From: Nitrospirota bacterium
GTDB taxonomy: Bacteria > Nitrospirota > Nitrospiria > Nitrospirales > Nitrospiraceae
Reading direction: 5' to 3'
Assembly: GCA_016195505.1 (NCBI GenBank)
Contig: JACPZN010000090.1
Span: 1 to 7,101 of the forward strand
Length of the DNA: 7,101 nt
The notes under the pieces were generated by a model. It was not told where the DNA came from. It was given only the letters and a program-made list of their open reading frames with translations, and made no database searches. This document shows, in pieces, positions 1 through 6,281 of the stretch (position 1 is the first letter of the stretch; every line of letters starts with the position of its first letter). Made by a program: the position numbers and the translations under genes.

Positions 1-357
1 GTTCAAGGGTCGTCCACAGCGGACATTCGCCGCAAAGTCACGGAGGCTTTGCGGGCGGTTGGAGTCGATCATAAAAAAGACCAGTCGCCTAATAGTCTCT
101 CAACCGGAGAACGGCAGCGGGTCTGCATTGCCAGAGCGATCGTCAACGGGCCGATCGTCCTCTTGGCCGACGAACCGACCGGCAATCTTGATCCGGAACG
201 GACCGCGGAGATCATTGAATTATTCAAATTGATCAACGCTCGGGGTACGACCGTAATCGTCGCAACGCACGATCCTCATGTGATGACGCGGGTCAACCGG
301 CGGGTCATTACATTAATGCAGGGGGTGATGCTGCCGGAGCAACGGGTCGGGGTATGA
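1..357 (+). CDS. ftsE: Cell-division ABC transporter ATP-binding protein FtsE (3' part, start lies before window)
   Basis: This is the C-terminal 118 residues of an ABC ATPase; the frame is open from base 1, so the Walker A half lies upstream of the window. Visible motifs, in order, are the ABC signature LSTGERQRV (Thr where LSGGQ-type signatures usually have the first Gly), the Walker B strand and D-loop IVLLADEPTGNLD, and the switch His in VIVATHD. The sequence alone would fit several small ABC ATPases of the MacB/LolD/FtsE group. The FtsE call rests on the next gene, which is clearly ftsX and overlaps it by ATGA at 354-357. FtsE is cytoplasmic, pairs with FtsX at the division septum, and uses ATP hydrolysis to control peptidoglycan amidases through a periplasmic partner. 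An in-frame TTG at 49 is internal to the conserved domain and is not the start. Confidence 0.93.
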   Translation, partial: VQGSSTADIRRKVTEALRAVGVDHKKDQSPNSLSTGERQRVCIARAIVNGPIVLLADEPTGNLDPERTAEIIELFKLINARGTTVIVATHDPHVMTRVNRRVITLMQGVMLPEQRVGV

Positions 358-1253
358 GGCGGCTGTTCTACCTATTTCGAGAAGCCTGGGCGAATATGCG
401 GACCAACCGCACGACCACCGTTGTGGCTATCCTGACCACTGCCTTTACGCTCGCCTGCGTCGGTATCTTTCTGCTGTTGTACGTGAATCTTAGGAGTGCG
501 GCAGGCTGGTTGCAGGAAGATATCAAGATCATGGTCTATTTAGAGGATCGAATCACGCGAGAAAGTACGCGGGAACTAGAAGAAAAGCTCAAGGCTGATC
601 GAATGGTGGCCGGGGCTCTCTTTATTTCGAAAGAGGAGGCTCTGAGCGAATTTCGAGCACAGTTTCCCTCCGATTCCCACTTGCTTCAGGGGCTCGGTGA
701 GAACCCGCTTCCGGCATCGTTTGTGGTGACGCTGGCGCCGAACTTTCGCTCCTCGGACGCGGTGAATCGTTGGGCCGAACGGGTTCGAACGATGGCCGGC
801 GTTGCGAAGGTCGACTATAATCAAGAATGGATCGATGCGTTGGCCGGGCTCATTCGGTACATTGAACTGGCGGCCATCGGCGTGGGCGTGATTCTCTCTG
901 CCGCCGCGGTGACGATTATCGGGAATACGATCAGGCTTGCGCTTTTTGCGAGGCGTGAGGAAATTGAGATCCTTCGCCTCATCGGGGCGACCCGCACCTT
1001 TATCCGGATTCCCTATTTTCTCGAAGGGGCCGTGTTAGGGGCGTGTGGTAGCGCACTGTCCTTGGGGATTCTAAAATTTGGGTTTGAACTGTTTCGGCAG
1101 CAGATTAGCTCGGCGGGCCGCTTCAGGGGAATCGAAAACATGATTTCCTTTTTCCCACTCTCGATCTGTTTGGCGCTTGTCATTGTGGGAATGGGGCTGG
1201 GGTTCGCCGGCAGCGTCGTTTCCCTCCTTCGAATTGGGGAGGGGCGTGCGTGA
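354..1253 (+). CDS. ftsX: Cell-division permease-like protein FtsX
   Basis: This 299-residue inner-membrane protein has the usual FtsX length and layout: a short cytoplasmic N-terminus, TM1 at about residues 23-46, a periplasmic domain at about 50-165, then TM2 (about 170-194), TM3 (about 222-244) and TM4 (about 267-291). The segment after TM2, LFARREEIEILRLIGAT (about 197-213), is the conserved cytoplasmic coupling region of the FtsX/MacB permease family that contacts the ATPase. The start ATG overlaps the ftsE stop as ATGA. The upstream Shine-Dalgarno signal is weak (GGGG only), so translation is probably coupled to ftsE. Its own stop overlaps the next start as GTGA. FtsX does not transport a known substrate; its periplasmic loop recruits and activates an EnvC- or PcsB-type protein. 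The next gene encodes just such a candidate, which supports the assignment. Confidence 0.95.
   Translation: MRRLFYLFREAWANMRTNRTTTVVAILTTAFTLACVGIFLLLYVNLRSAAGWLQEDIKIMVYLEDRITRESTRELEEKLKADRMVAGALFISKEEALSEFRAQFPSDSHLLQGLGENPLPASFVVTLAPNFRSSDAVNRWAERVRTMAGVAKVDYNQEWIDALAGLIRYIELAAIGVGVILSAAAVTIIGNTIRLALFARREEIEILRLIGATRTFIRIPYFLEGAVLGACGSALSLGILKFGFELFRQQISSAGRFRGIENMISFFPLSICLALVIVGMGLGFAGSVVSLLRIGEGRA
1238..1242 (+). promoter_or_regulatory. Ribosome binding site GGAGG of the envC-like gene
   Basis: A full GGAGG lies seven bases before the GTG at 1250, inside the last codons of ftsX. It supports the GTG start, which also overlaps the ftsX stop (GTGA) and gives a protein beginning directly with a signal peptide. 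Confidence 0.7.
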
Positions 1254-2434
1254 GGAGCTCTCTTGCGATCATGGTCTGGTGCGTTGTGTTGTGGAGTGGG
1301 TGGGAATCTGTCGTGATCGCAGCGAATGATCCCATCGTCGAGAAAATCGAGAGGGAGCGAAAGACACTGGAGCAACTGAAAGATAAAATTGAGGCGAAAC
1401 GGAAAAGGGCCGATGAAGCCGAGAAAAAACGGGAGTCGGTCCTTCAGGGTATCCAATCTCTGGACGAACGATTGATCCGTCATCGGCAGGATCACCATGA
1501 CATCAGCAAGAAGCTGCGCAAGAAAGACCGGGAAATTGAGGACATTACGGAACAACTGGGCATAATGCGGACCAGCATTCAGGAACGGCGCGATGCCATT
1601 CTCGCCCGACTGCGTGTACAGTATATGGAAGGGCGGTTCGGGTATGTAAAGGCGCTCTTAGCGGCCGACTCCTATGGCGATTTCCAACGGCGCCGGCAAT
1701 ATCTTTCTGCGGTCTCTCAGAAAGACTACGAATTGTTGGGTGCGTTTCGCGCTGATATGGCCCGTATGGAGCAGGCTGAACGTCAGCGCGCAGAGGCACG
1801 GGCTGGGATGGTTGCTTTTAAGGACAGTATCGAGAAAAAGCTAGCGGACATTCGAGTGCTCCAGAAAGAGAAGAAGGTCTATCTCACCAAGATCACACAA
1901 GAAAAGGATTCCTACGATCGGGCGGTCGAAGAACTTGAAAGGTCGGCCTCGCGGGTGGATAGTTTGTTGCGCGAGTTGGAAACCCGCCGTCGGGCTCTGG
2001 CATTACGTCCACCGACAGCTCCGATCCTTCCACGGGGGACGAAAGGGGCGTTGCCCTGGCCCGCTGATGGACAGATTATTTCGTTTTTCGGGCGCCAGAA
2101 GCACCCGACGTTTAATACGTATGTGCAGCGCAAAGGGATTGAAATCAGGACCAGAGAGGGGAGCTTCATCCATGCCGTCATGCCCGGTACCGTCGTGTAT
2201 GCAGACTGGTTGAAAGGCTACGGACTCGTTATAATCCTGGATCATGCCAATGGTTTCTTTTCGTTGTACGCCCATGCCTCCAAGATTCTGGCAAAAGTCG
2301 GCGAACAGGTCGCCGAAGGCCATCCGATCGGTGAGACCGGAGACACGGGCATGATTGGAGAAAATACTTTATACTTTGAGTTGCGCGAAGGAGCTGAGCC
2401 GGTGGATCCGCTCCACTGGTTGGCGAAGCGATAA
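1250..2434 (+). CDS. envC: EnvC-like murein hydrolase activator (coiled coil plus degenerate LytM/M23 domain)
   Basis: This 394-residue exported protein starts at GTG. Residues 1-24 look like a signal peptide with a hydrophobic core and likely cleavage after VVIA. Residues about 28-110 and 160-252 are highly charged heptad-like coiled coil, followed by a Pro-rich linker (about 254-270) and a C-terminal LytM/peptidase M23 fold (about 271-392). The fold is recognisable from GTVVYADWLKGYGLVIILDH, SLYAH and the final VDPLHWLAK. The zinc and catalytic residues of active M23 enzymes are mostly gone. The HxGxD position reads RKGIE (R294, E298) and the HLHFE position reads TLYFE (T373, Y375); only the His of YAH (H342) remains. 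This matches EnvC, which activates amidases rather than cutting peptidoglycan. The position directly after ftsEX fits an FtsX-docked activator in the periplasm. Which amidase it controls cannot be seen here. Confidence 0.9.
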   Translation: MRSSLAIMVWCVVLWSGWESVVIAANDPIVEKIERERKTLEQLKDKIEAKRKRADEAEKKRESVLQGIQSLDERLIRHRQDHHDISKKLRKKDREIEDITEQLGIMRTSIQERRDAILARLRVQYMEGRFGYVKALLAADSYGDFQRRRQYLSAVSQKDYELLGAFRADMARMEQAERQRAEARAGMVAFKDSIEKKLADIRVLQKEKKVYLTKITQEKDSYDRAVEELERSASRVDSLLRELETRRRALALRPPTAPILPRGTKGALPWPADGQIISFFGRQKHPTFNTYVQRKGIEIRTREGSFIHAVMPGTVVYADWLKGYGLVIILDHANGFFSLYAHASKILAKVGEQVAEGHPIGETGDTGMIGENTLYFELREGAEPVDPLHWLAKR

Positions 2435-2486
2435 TACACAATGACTGTCAGCTAGATCGGATTTTGACAGAAGGGATGTGACGACT

Positions 2487-3845
2487 ATGGAACAGCAGCC
2501 ACGGCGGAGGTCTTGGGTGGTTGGGCCGATGATCGCACTCGCGCTGCTCTGCGGGGTCTTCATCGGCAAGGGCTGGGAGCGGACTGGTCATGCCGGTGAA
2601 ACCTATGAAGAGCTCAAGACTTTTTCCGAAGTCCTGAGTCAAGTCCAGAAACACTATGTCGATGAAACGAAGCCGAAGGATCTCATTCAAGGCGCCATCC
2701 GCGGCATGCTGTCGACGCTCGACCCGCACTCCGCCTATATGACTCCTGAGATGTATAAGGAGATGCAAGTCGAGACTAAGGGGGAATTCGGCGGCGTCGG
2801 TATCCAGATCGGGGTAAAAGATAATCGCCTCGCCGTGATCGCGCCGATCGAGGGCACACCAGCCCACCGGGCAGGGATCAAGGCCGGAGATTTCATTGTG
2901 AAGGTCAATGATGACACCACCAAGGATCTCACCCTCATGGACGCGGTTCAGAAGATGCGCGGGCCCAAGGGCAGCAAGGTGAACTTGACGATTCAAAGGG
3001 ACGGCACGCCGGATCCGCTAGTGTTCACTTTGGTCCGGGATACCATTAAGATTGAAAGCGTGAAATCAAAAGTAATCGACAATCTTGGGTATGTGCGATT
3101 GACTCAATTTCAAGAGGCGACAGGAAGAGATCTCTCTAAAGCAATCAAGCAGTTCAAAGAGCAGAAGGTGCAGGGGGCCATTCTCGATTTGCGAAATAAT
3201 CCAGGCGGATTGCTCACCGCCGCGGTCGATGTGTCCGAGCAATTTCTCCCGGGCGGGAAGCTCATCGTCTATACCAAAAGCCGGGAAGGCAAGAAGGATG
3301 AGTGGATTGCCAAGTCCAAGGACCAGCTGGAAGATCTTCCGGTGATTATCCTGGTCAATGAGGGATCGGCTAGCGCGTCGGAGATCGTCGCCGGGGCCCT
3401 TCAAGATTGGGGACGGGCGGTCATCGTTGGGACCACTTCATTCGGGAAAGGATCGGTGCAGACCATTCTTGCTCTTGGCGATGGCTCAGGGCTTCGTCTT
3501 ACCACTGCGAAGTACTACACGCCGAAGGGGCGGTCGATTCAGTCCACCGGCATTACCCCAGATATTGTGGTAAAACTTGCAGCGCCGGTGACCGGCAAGG
3601 CGGCCGAAGGCAGGTCAGGTGAGAAGGAGGCGGATCCGAAGGGCGTAAAGCCTTCGACTGGAAAAGACGCCACGCCGCATAGCGGGAAGTCTCCGGAGGA
3701 GGCGGGTTCGAAGAACGGCACAGTTCCGCAGCCGACGCCGACTGACACGGTTGGGGAGCCCTCGCTTGAGCAGGATGTTCAATTGCAAAAAGCGGTGGAG
3801 TTGCTTAAAAGCTGGAAGATCTTCAAAGAGCTGAAGGTCTCTTAA
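2487..3845 (+). CDS. ctpA: S41 family carboxy-terminal processing protease (CtpA)
   Basis: This 452-residue serine protease carries an N-terminal anchor or signal at about residues 10-28, an N-terminal S41 helical region (about 38-95), a PDZ domain (about 100-188, with the loop GEFGGVGIQI) and the S41 catalytic core (about 195-365). The catalytic serine is the middle Ser of SASASE (Ser296), with Lys321 in FGKGSVQ 25 residues later and Gln325 after it. This is the Ser/Lys/Gln set of CtpA enzymes. Residues about 366-427 form a Lys/Gly/Pro/Ser/Thr-rich low-complexity linker before a short helix ending ELLKSWKIFKELKV. ATG 2487 is preferred over in-frame GTG 2478: AAGGG at 2471-2475 lies 11 bases before the ATG but only 2 before the GTG. 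The gene follows envC after 52 bases. Family members degrade or process periplasmic proteins, including M23 peptidoglycan hydrolases; a link with the EnvC/FtsEX system is inferred from position. Confidence 0.93.
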   Translation: MEQQPRRRSWVVGPMIALALLCGVFIGKGWERTGHAGETYEELKTFSEVLSQVQKHYVDETKPKDLIQGAIRGMLSTLDPHSAYMTPEMYKEMQVETKGEFGGVGIQIGVKDNRLAVIAPIEGTPAHRAGIKAGDFIVKVNDDTTKDLTLMDAVQKMRGPKGSKVNLTIQRDGTPDPLVFTLVRDTIKIESVKSKVIDNLGYVRLTQFQEATGRDLSKAIKQFKEQKVQGAILDLRNNPGGLLTAAVDVSEQFLPGGKLIVYTKSREGKKDEWIAKSKDQLEDLPVIILVNEGSASASEIVAGALQDWGRAVIVGTTSFGKGSVQTILALGDGSGLRLTTAKYYTPKGRSIQSTGITPDIVVKLAAPVTGKAAEGRSGEKEADPKGVKPSTGKDATPHSGKSPEEAGSKNGTVPQPTPTDTVGEPSLEQDVQLQKAVELLKSWKIFKELKVS

Positions 3846-4312
3846 TCTTTGTGGCCTCGCGTTTGTTGTTGGACGGCCTGAAGCAAGCGTTCCTCGGACC
3901 CTGAGAATCCGGGCATGGTTCGAAGGAGGTGGGACCGGACGAGCTGCTCCAAGTCGGGGAGTGTCCGTATGCCAAGTCGAAAGTAGAGGTAGGTCACGAG
4001 TGAATCGGAGAGTCCCGGAAGCTTCGCCCAGCTTGAGACCTCCGGCGGCAGCGGCGTTTTCAGTTCTTCATAGGCGCGAATGGTTCCTGTCTCAAGAAAC
4101 TCTCTGATTTTTTCGGCCAGATCCTTTCCAACTCCCTCAATATCCTCCAACTCGTGGCGCTGAGCGACGGCTGCGACATCCTCCTCGATCGTCAGGAGTG
4201 CATCTGCAGCACGCCGATAAGCCCGGACCCGATAAGGGTTTGCGCGTTGGGCCGAGAGGAGATCGGCCATTGATCGGAAGAGAGTCGCCAGCTGATGATT
4301 GTTCTCCCGCAT
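3842..4312 (-). CDS. Stand-alone helix-hairpin-helix protein resembling the N-terminus of PolX
   Basis: This 156-residue protein matches the DNA-binding front part of bacterial family X DNA polymerases and lacks the rest. Residues 1-50 fit the 8-kDa lyase-like domain (LFRSMADLLSAQRANPYRVR, then AYRRAADALLTIEED). Residues about 56-75 are a helix-hairpin-helix (DIEGVGKDLAEKIREFLETG). A second hairpin near 97-115 (LPGLSDSLVTYLYFRLGI) and a third near 131-147 (LRTMPGFSGSEERLLQAV) follow, and the protein ends where the polymerase palm would begin. It therefore has no nucleotidyltransferase or PHP domain and probably only binds DNA. The ATG at 4312 begins the homologous part; the open frame continues to 4612, but that stretch is antisense to thiS. 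The gene is divergent from thiS and convergent with ctpA, sharing the TTAA at 3842-3845 for both stops. Its cellular role is unknown. Confidence 0.8.
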   Translation of the reverse strand: MRENNHQLATLFRSMADLLSAQRANPYRVRAYRRAADALLTIEEDVAAVAQRHELEDIEGVGKDLAEKIREFLETGTIRAYEELKTPLPPEVSSWAKLPGLSDSLVTYLYFRLGIRTLPDLEQLVRSHLLRTMPGFSGSEERLLQAVQQQTRGHKD

Positions 4313-4375
4313 GATCCTGTCCGACGTAGGTCTATTGTGCGATGCACTAGGTCTCTTAGGCAAGGGGAGCCTTTG

Positions 4376-4405
4376 TTGACAAGGCGAATTCTGGTCCCAT
4401 AGGAT
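4376..4405 (+). promoter_or_regulatory. Candidate sigma70 promoter for thiS-thiG-thiE
   Basis: A perfect -35 hexamer TTGACA (4376-4381) is followed after 18 bases by TAGGAT (4400-4405), a four-of-six match to the -10 consensus. It sits in the short divergent gap before thiS. The -10 box overlaps the ATG at 4404, so a transcript from here would begin near 4411-4413. That would favour the GTG at 4413 as the thiS start, with almost no leader. The promoter may equally be a chance match. Confidence 0.4.
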
Positions 4406-4646
4406 GACGGGCGTGCAGAACACGATCCAGATCCAAGTGAACGGCGAAGCGAGGTCTTGGCGCAGCGGCGCAACGGTTGCCGATCTGTTGCGGGACCTAG
4501 AGATTAAGACCGAGCGTGTGGCGGTTGAGTTGAATCTCGAAATTCTGGATCGTGCGGCGTTTGCCCTGCGTCCACTCAAGGACGGAGATCGGGTCGAAAT
4601 TCTGAGTTTCATCGGGGGAGGCAGCGAAGAAAGTGCGAGGTGGTGA
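4404..4646 (+). CDS. thiS: Sulfur carrier protein ThiS with a C-terminal extension
   Basis: This small beta-grasp (ubiquitin-fold) protein donates sulfur, as a C-terminal thiocarboxylate, to thiazole formation by ThiG. The fold is seen in IQIQVNGEARSW, the helix TVADLLRDL, the strand VAVELNLEIL and the terminal RVEILSFIGGG. Typical ThiS proteins are about 65-70 residues and end exactly at Gly-Gly, because ThiF adenylates that terminus. Here seven more residues, SEESARW, follow the Gly triplet (residues 74-80), so the terminus would need trimming or the extension is an anomaly. The start is uncertain. ATG 4404 gives 80 residues but has no spaced Shine-Dalgarno; GTG 4413 gives 77 residues and has AGGA (4401-4404) eight bases upstream. 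The following thiG confirms the function. No ThiF or trimming protease is visible in the window. Confidence 0.88.
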   Translation: MTGVQNTIQIQVNGEARSWRSGATVADLLRDLEIKTERVAVELNLEILDRAAFALRPLKDGDRVEILSFIGGGSEESARW

Positions 4647-4719
4647 TTTGGCGATGGTGTGAAGGATCGGGTACTTCACTAAAAATCTGACTTCACCACA
4701 TTACAAATTGGAGCACACA

Positions 4720-5493
4720 ATGGCGGACGACCGATTGATCATCGCGGGGCGAGAATTCAAGTCCCGTCTCTGGGTGGGGACGGGAAAGTATAAGGATTTT
4801 GTCGAAACGCAAAAAGCCATTGAAGCCTCGGGCGCCGATGTTGTGACGGTGGCGGTGCGCCGCGTGAATATCACCGATCGCTCGAAGGAGAATTTGCTCG
4901 ACTACATCGATCCCAAGAAATATACGATCCTTGCGAACACCGCCGGCTGCTACAGCGTGGAGGATGCGGTGCGATACGCACGCTTGGCTCGTGCGGCCGG
5001 CGTTTCCGATCTGGTAAAGCTTGAGGTGCTTGGCGATGAGAAAACCTTGTTTCCCGACACCGCGGGCTTGATTGAGGCAGCCAAAATTCTCATTAAAGAA
5101 GGATTCATCGTGTTGCCGTACACCAACGATGATCCGATTGTCGCGAAGAAGCTGGTGGATATCGGTTGCCCAGCGGTCATGCCGTTGGCCGCGCCGATCG
5201 GCTCTGGGCTCGGAATCCGTAATCCGTACAATCTGAAAATCATCATGGAGACCGTCAAGGTGCCCATCATTGTCGATGCCGGTGTCGGGACTGCCTCAGA
5301 CGCAGCGTTGGCGATGGAGTATGGGGCCGACGCGGTGCTCATGAATACGGCCATCGCCGGTGCCCAGGATCCCATTGCTATGGCGGAAGCGATGAAGTAC
5401 GCGGTCTATGCCGGTCGGTTAGCATACAAGGCCGGCCGTATTCCCAGGAAGCTTTACGCCACAGCCAGCAGCCCGATCGAAGGGATGCTGTGA
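4720..5493 (+). CDS. thiG: Thiazole synthase ThiG
   Basis: This 257-residue TIM-barrel enzyme forms the thiazole phosphate carboxylate of thiamine from 1-deoxyxylulose 5-phosphate, dehydroglycine and the ThiS thiocarboxylate. The conserved N-terminus (LIIAGREFKSRLWVGTGKY), the strand TVAVRRVNI, the substrate-lysine segment LVKLEVLGD (K100, the Schiff-base Lys), MPLAAPIGSGLGIRNP, the phosphate-binding DAGVGTASDAA and MNTAIAGAQDP all appear in order and the length is normal. ATG 4720 is chosen over in-frame TTG 4708 because TTGGAG (4708-4713) reads as its ribosome binding site six bases upstream and because homologous sequence starts right after it. It follows thiS after 73 bases. Whether dehydroglycine comes from ThiO (glycine oxidase) or ThiH (radical SAM) cannot be told, as neither gene is in the window. 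Confidence 0.97.
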   Translation: MADDRLIIAGREFKSRLWVGTGKYKDFVETQKAIEASGADVVTVAVRRVNITDRSKENLLDYIDPKKYTILANTAGCYSVEDAVRYARLARAAGVSDLVKLEVLGDEKTLFPDTAGLIEAAKILIKEGFIVLPYTNDDPIVAKKLVDIGCPAVMPLAAPIGSGLGIRNPYNLKIIMETVKVPIIVDAGVGTASDAALAMEYGADAVLMNTAIAGAQDPIAMAEAMKYAVYAGRLAYKAGRIPRKLYATASSPIEGML

Positions 5494-5505
5494 AAAGCGG
5501 TGAAA

Positions 5506-5599
5506 CGTGATCTGTGATGGGTGCCGAGTGCGGAGGCGCTCAACGGGCGTTCATTGCAGCCTTGGTTGACTCGTCACCGATCACCCATCACCGATCACG
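5506..5599. repeat. Long imperfect inverted repeat between thiG and thiE
   Basis: The left arm 5506-5523 (CGTGATCTGTGATGGGTG) pairs with 5582-5599 (CACCCATCACCGATCACG) at 17 of 18 positions. Inside it, CGAGT (5525-5529) pairs with ACTCG (5569-5573), extending the structure. The right side also has an 11-base direct repeat TCACCGATCAC at 5574-5584 and 5588-5598, so the left arm could slip between two registers. The structure fills the intergenic gap and ends six bases before the ATG of the next gene. It could be a dispersed genomic palindrome, an mRNA processing or stability element, or a translation control site; the sequence cannot decide which. Confidence 0.65.
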
Positions 5600-5604
5600 A
5601 TCTC

Positions 5605-6231
5605 ATGCCCTCCGTCGATTTTCGACTCCTTCTTGTCAGTGACCGGCATCAAACCGGGGGCCGCTCCCTTTCATTAGTACTGAAAGAATCTGTCGAGGCG
5701 GGAGTTCCCGCGATTCAACTTCGAGAGCGTGACCTGCCGACGGCCGAGTTGCTGGCGTTGGCGCAAGAGATTCAAGCGATCACATCGCCGCACGCGATTC
5801 CATTGATCGTCAATGATCGTGTCGATCTGGTCTTGGCGCTGGGCCTTGACGGCGTTCACCTTCGGGCGAACAGCCTCCCTGTGTCCGTCGCTCGTCGGCT
5901 GGTCGGGGCGCATCGTCTCGTCGGGATCTCGGCGCATTCTATTGAAGAAGTTCGGCAGGCGGGGCAGGAGGGAGCCGACTATGTGGTGTTCGGCCCGATC
6001 TTTGACACACCGTCGAAGCGACCGTTCGGACCTCCGGTCGGGTTAGGCGCGCTTGCCGGTGCCTGTCGCCAGTCGACCATCCCGGTCTTTGCTATCGGCG
6101 GCATGACTGGTGGGCGTGTGCGGGATGTTTGTCAAGCCGGTGCGCATGGAGTTGCGGTCATCGGAGCGGTACTTGCTCGTGACGATGTTGCCGCAGCCAC
6201 GAAGGAGTTATTGGTTTCACTGGCGCCGTGA
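5605..6231 (+). CDS. thiE: ThiE/TenI family protein: thiamine-phosphate synthase or thiazole tautomerase
   Basis: This 208-residue TIM-barrel protein belongs to the ThiE/TenI superfamily. Motifs are QLRERDL (Q38, R40, R42), NDRVDLVLALGLDGVHL (N70, D71), GISAHS (H111), DYVVFGPIFDTPSK (T135, S137, K138) and FAIGGM. True ThiE joins HMP pyrophosphate to thiazole phosphate and usually has GQxD after the VHL, the Asp holding magnesium. Here that stretch is RANS, so the Asp is Ser90. The pyrophosphate-contacting Lys of QLREK is Arg42 and the TxTK loop reads TPSK. These changes, and the His in SAHS, resemble TenI, which aromatises the ThiG product. Direct placement after thiG suits either enzyme. ATG 5605 is chosen because homology starts at VDFRLLLVSDRH. 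The open frame back to GTG 5521 runs through the inverted repeat and looks non-coding. No Shine-Dalgarno is evident. Confidence 0.85.
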   Translation: MPSVDFRLLLVSDRHQTGGRSLSLVLKESVEAGVPAIQLRERDLPTAELLALAQEIQAITSPHAIPLIVNDRVDLVLALGLDGVHLRANSLPVSVARRLVGAHRLVGISAHSIEEVRQAGQEGADYVVFGPIFDTPSKRPFGPPVGLGALAGACRQSTIPVFAIGGMTGGRVRDVCQAGAHGVAVIGAVLARDDVAAATKELLVSLAP

Positions 6232-6281
6232 AATTCTGTCCGGTATCTGAAAAATGTTGCGCGTGCGATCATGCGGTCTAG

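Noticed and set aside
1013..1555. Long minus-strand open frame across ftsX and envC
   Set aside because: It is antisense to two well-supported genes, its product shows no recognisable domain, and it arises from codon-position bias.
2445..2470. CTGTCA/TGACAG inverted repeat between envC and ctpA
   Set aside because: Only six base pairs with a 14-base loop; no T-run and no recognised operator, so it could easily be chance.
2448..2996. Minus-strand open frame of 182 codons opposite ctpA
   Set aside because: It lies wholly opposite the PDZ-coding part of a clear S41 protease and has no recognisable motif.
3815..3850. Possible bidirectional terminator (GAAGATCTTC palindrome, AAGAG/CTCTT stem) at the ctpA end
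   Set aside because: Stems are short, lie inside coding sequence and are not followed by a T-run on either strand.
4313..4403. TPP riboswitch expected before a thiamine operon
   Set aside because: The divergent gap is about 90 bases and contains neither the CTGAGA box nor the conserved second helix motif of the thi-box; only a weak AGGC/GCCT hairpin is present.
4313..4612. The minus-strand frame of the helix-hairpin-helix gene stays open for another 100 codons upstream
   Set aside because: That stretch is antisense to thiS, Arg/Ser-rich and without family resemblance, whereas homology begins right after the ATG at 4312.
5521..5604. Possible 28-residue N-terminal extension of the ThiE/TenI protein from a GTG
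   Set aside because: It translates the inverted repeat into an unlikely sequence, and the known fold starts at 5605.
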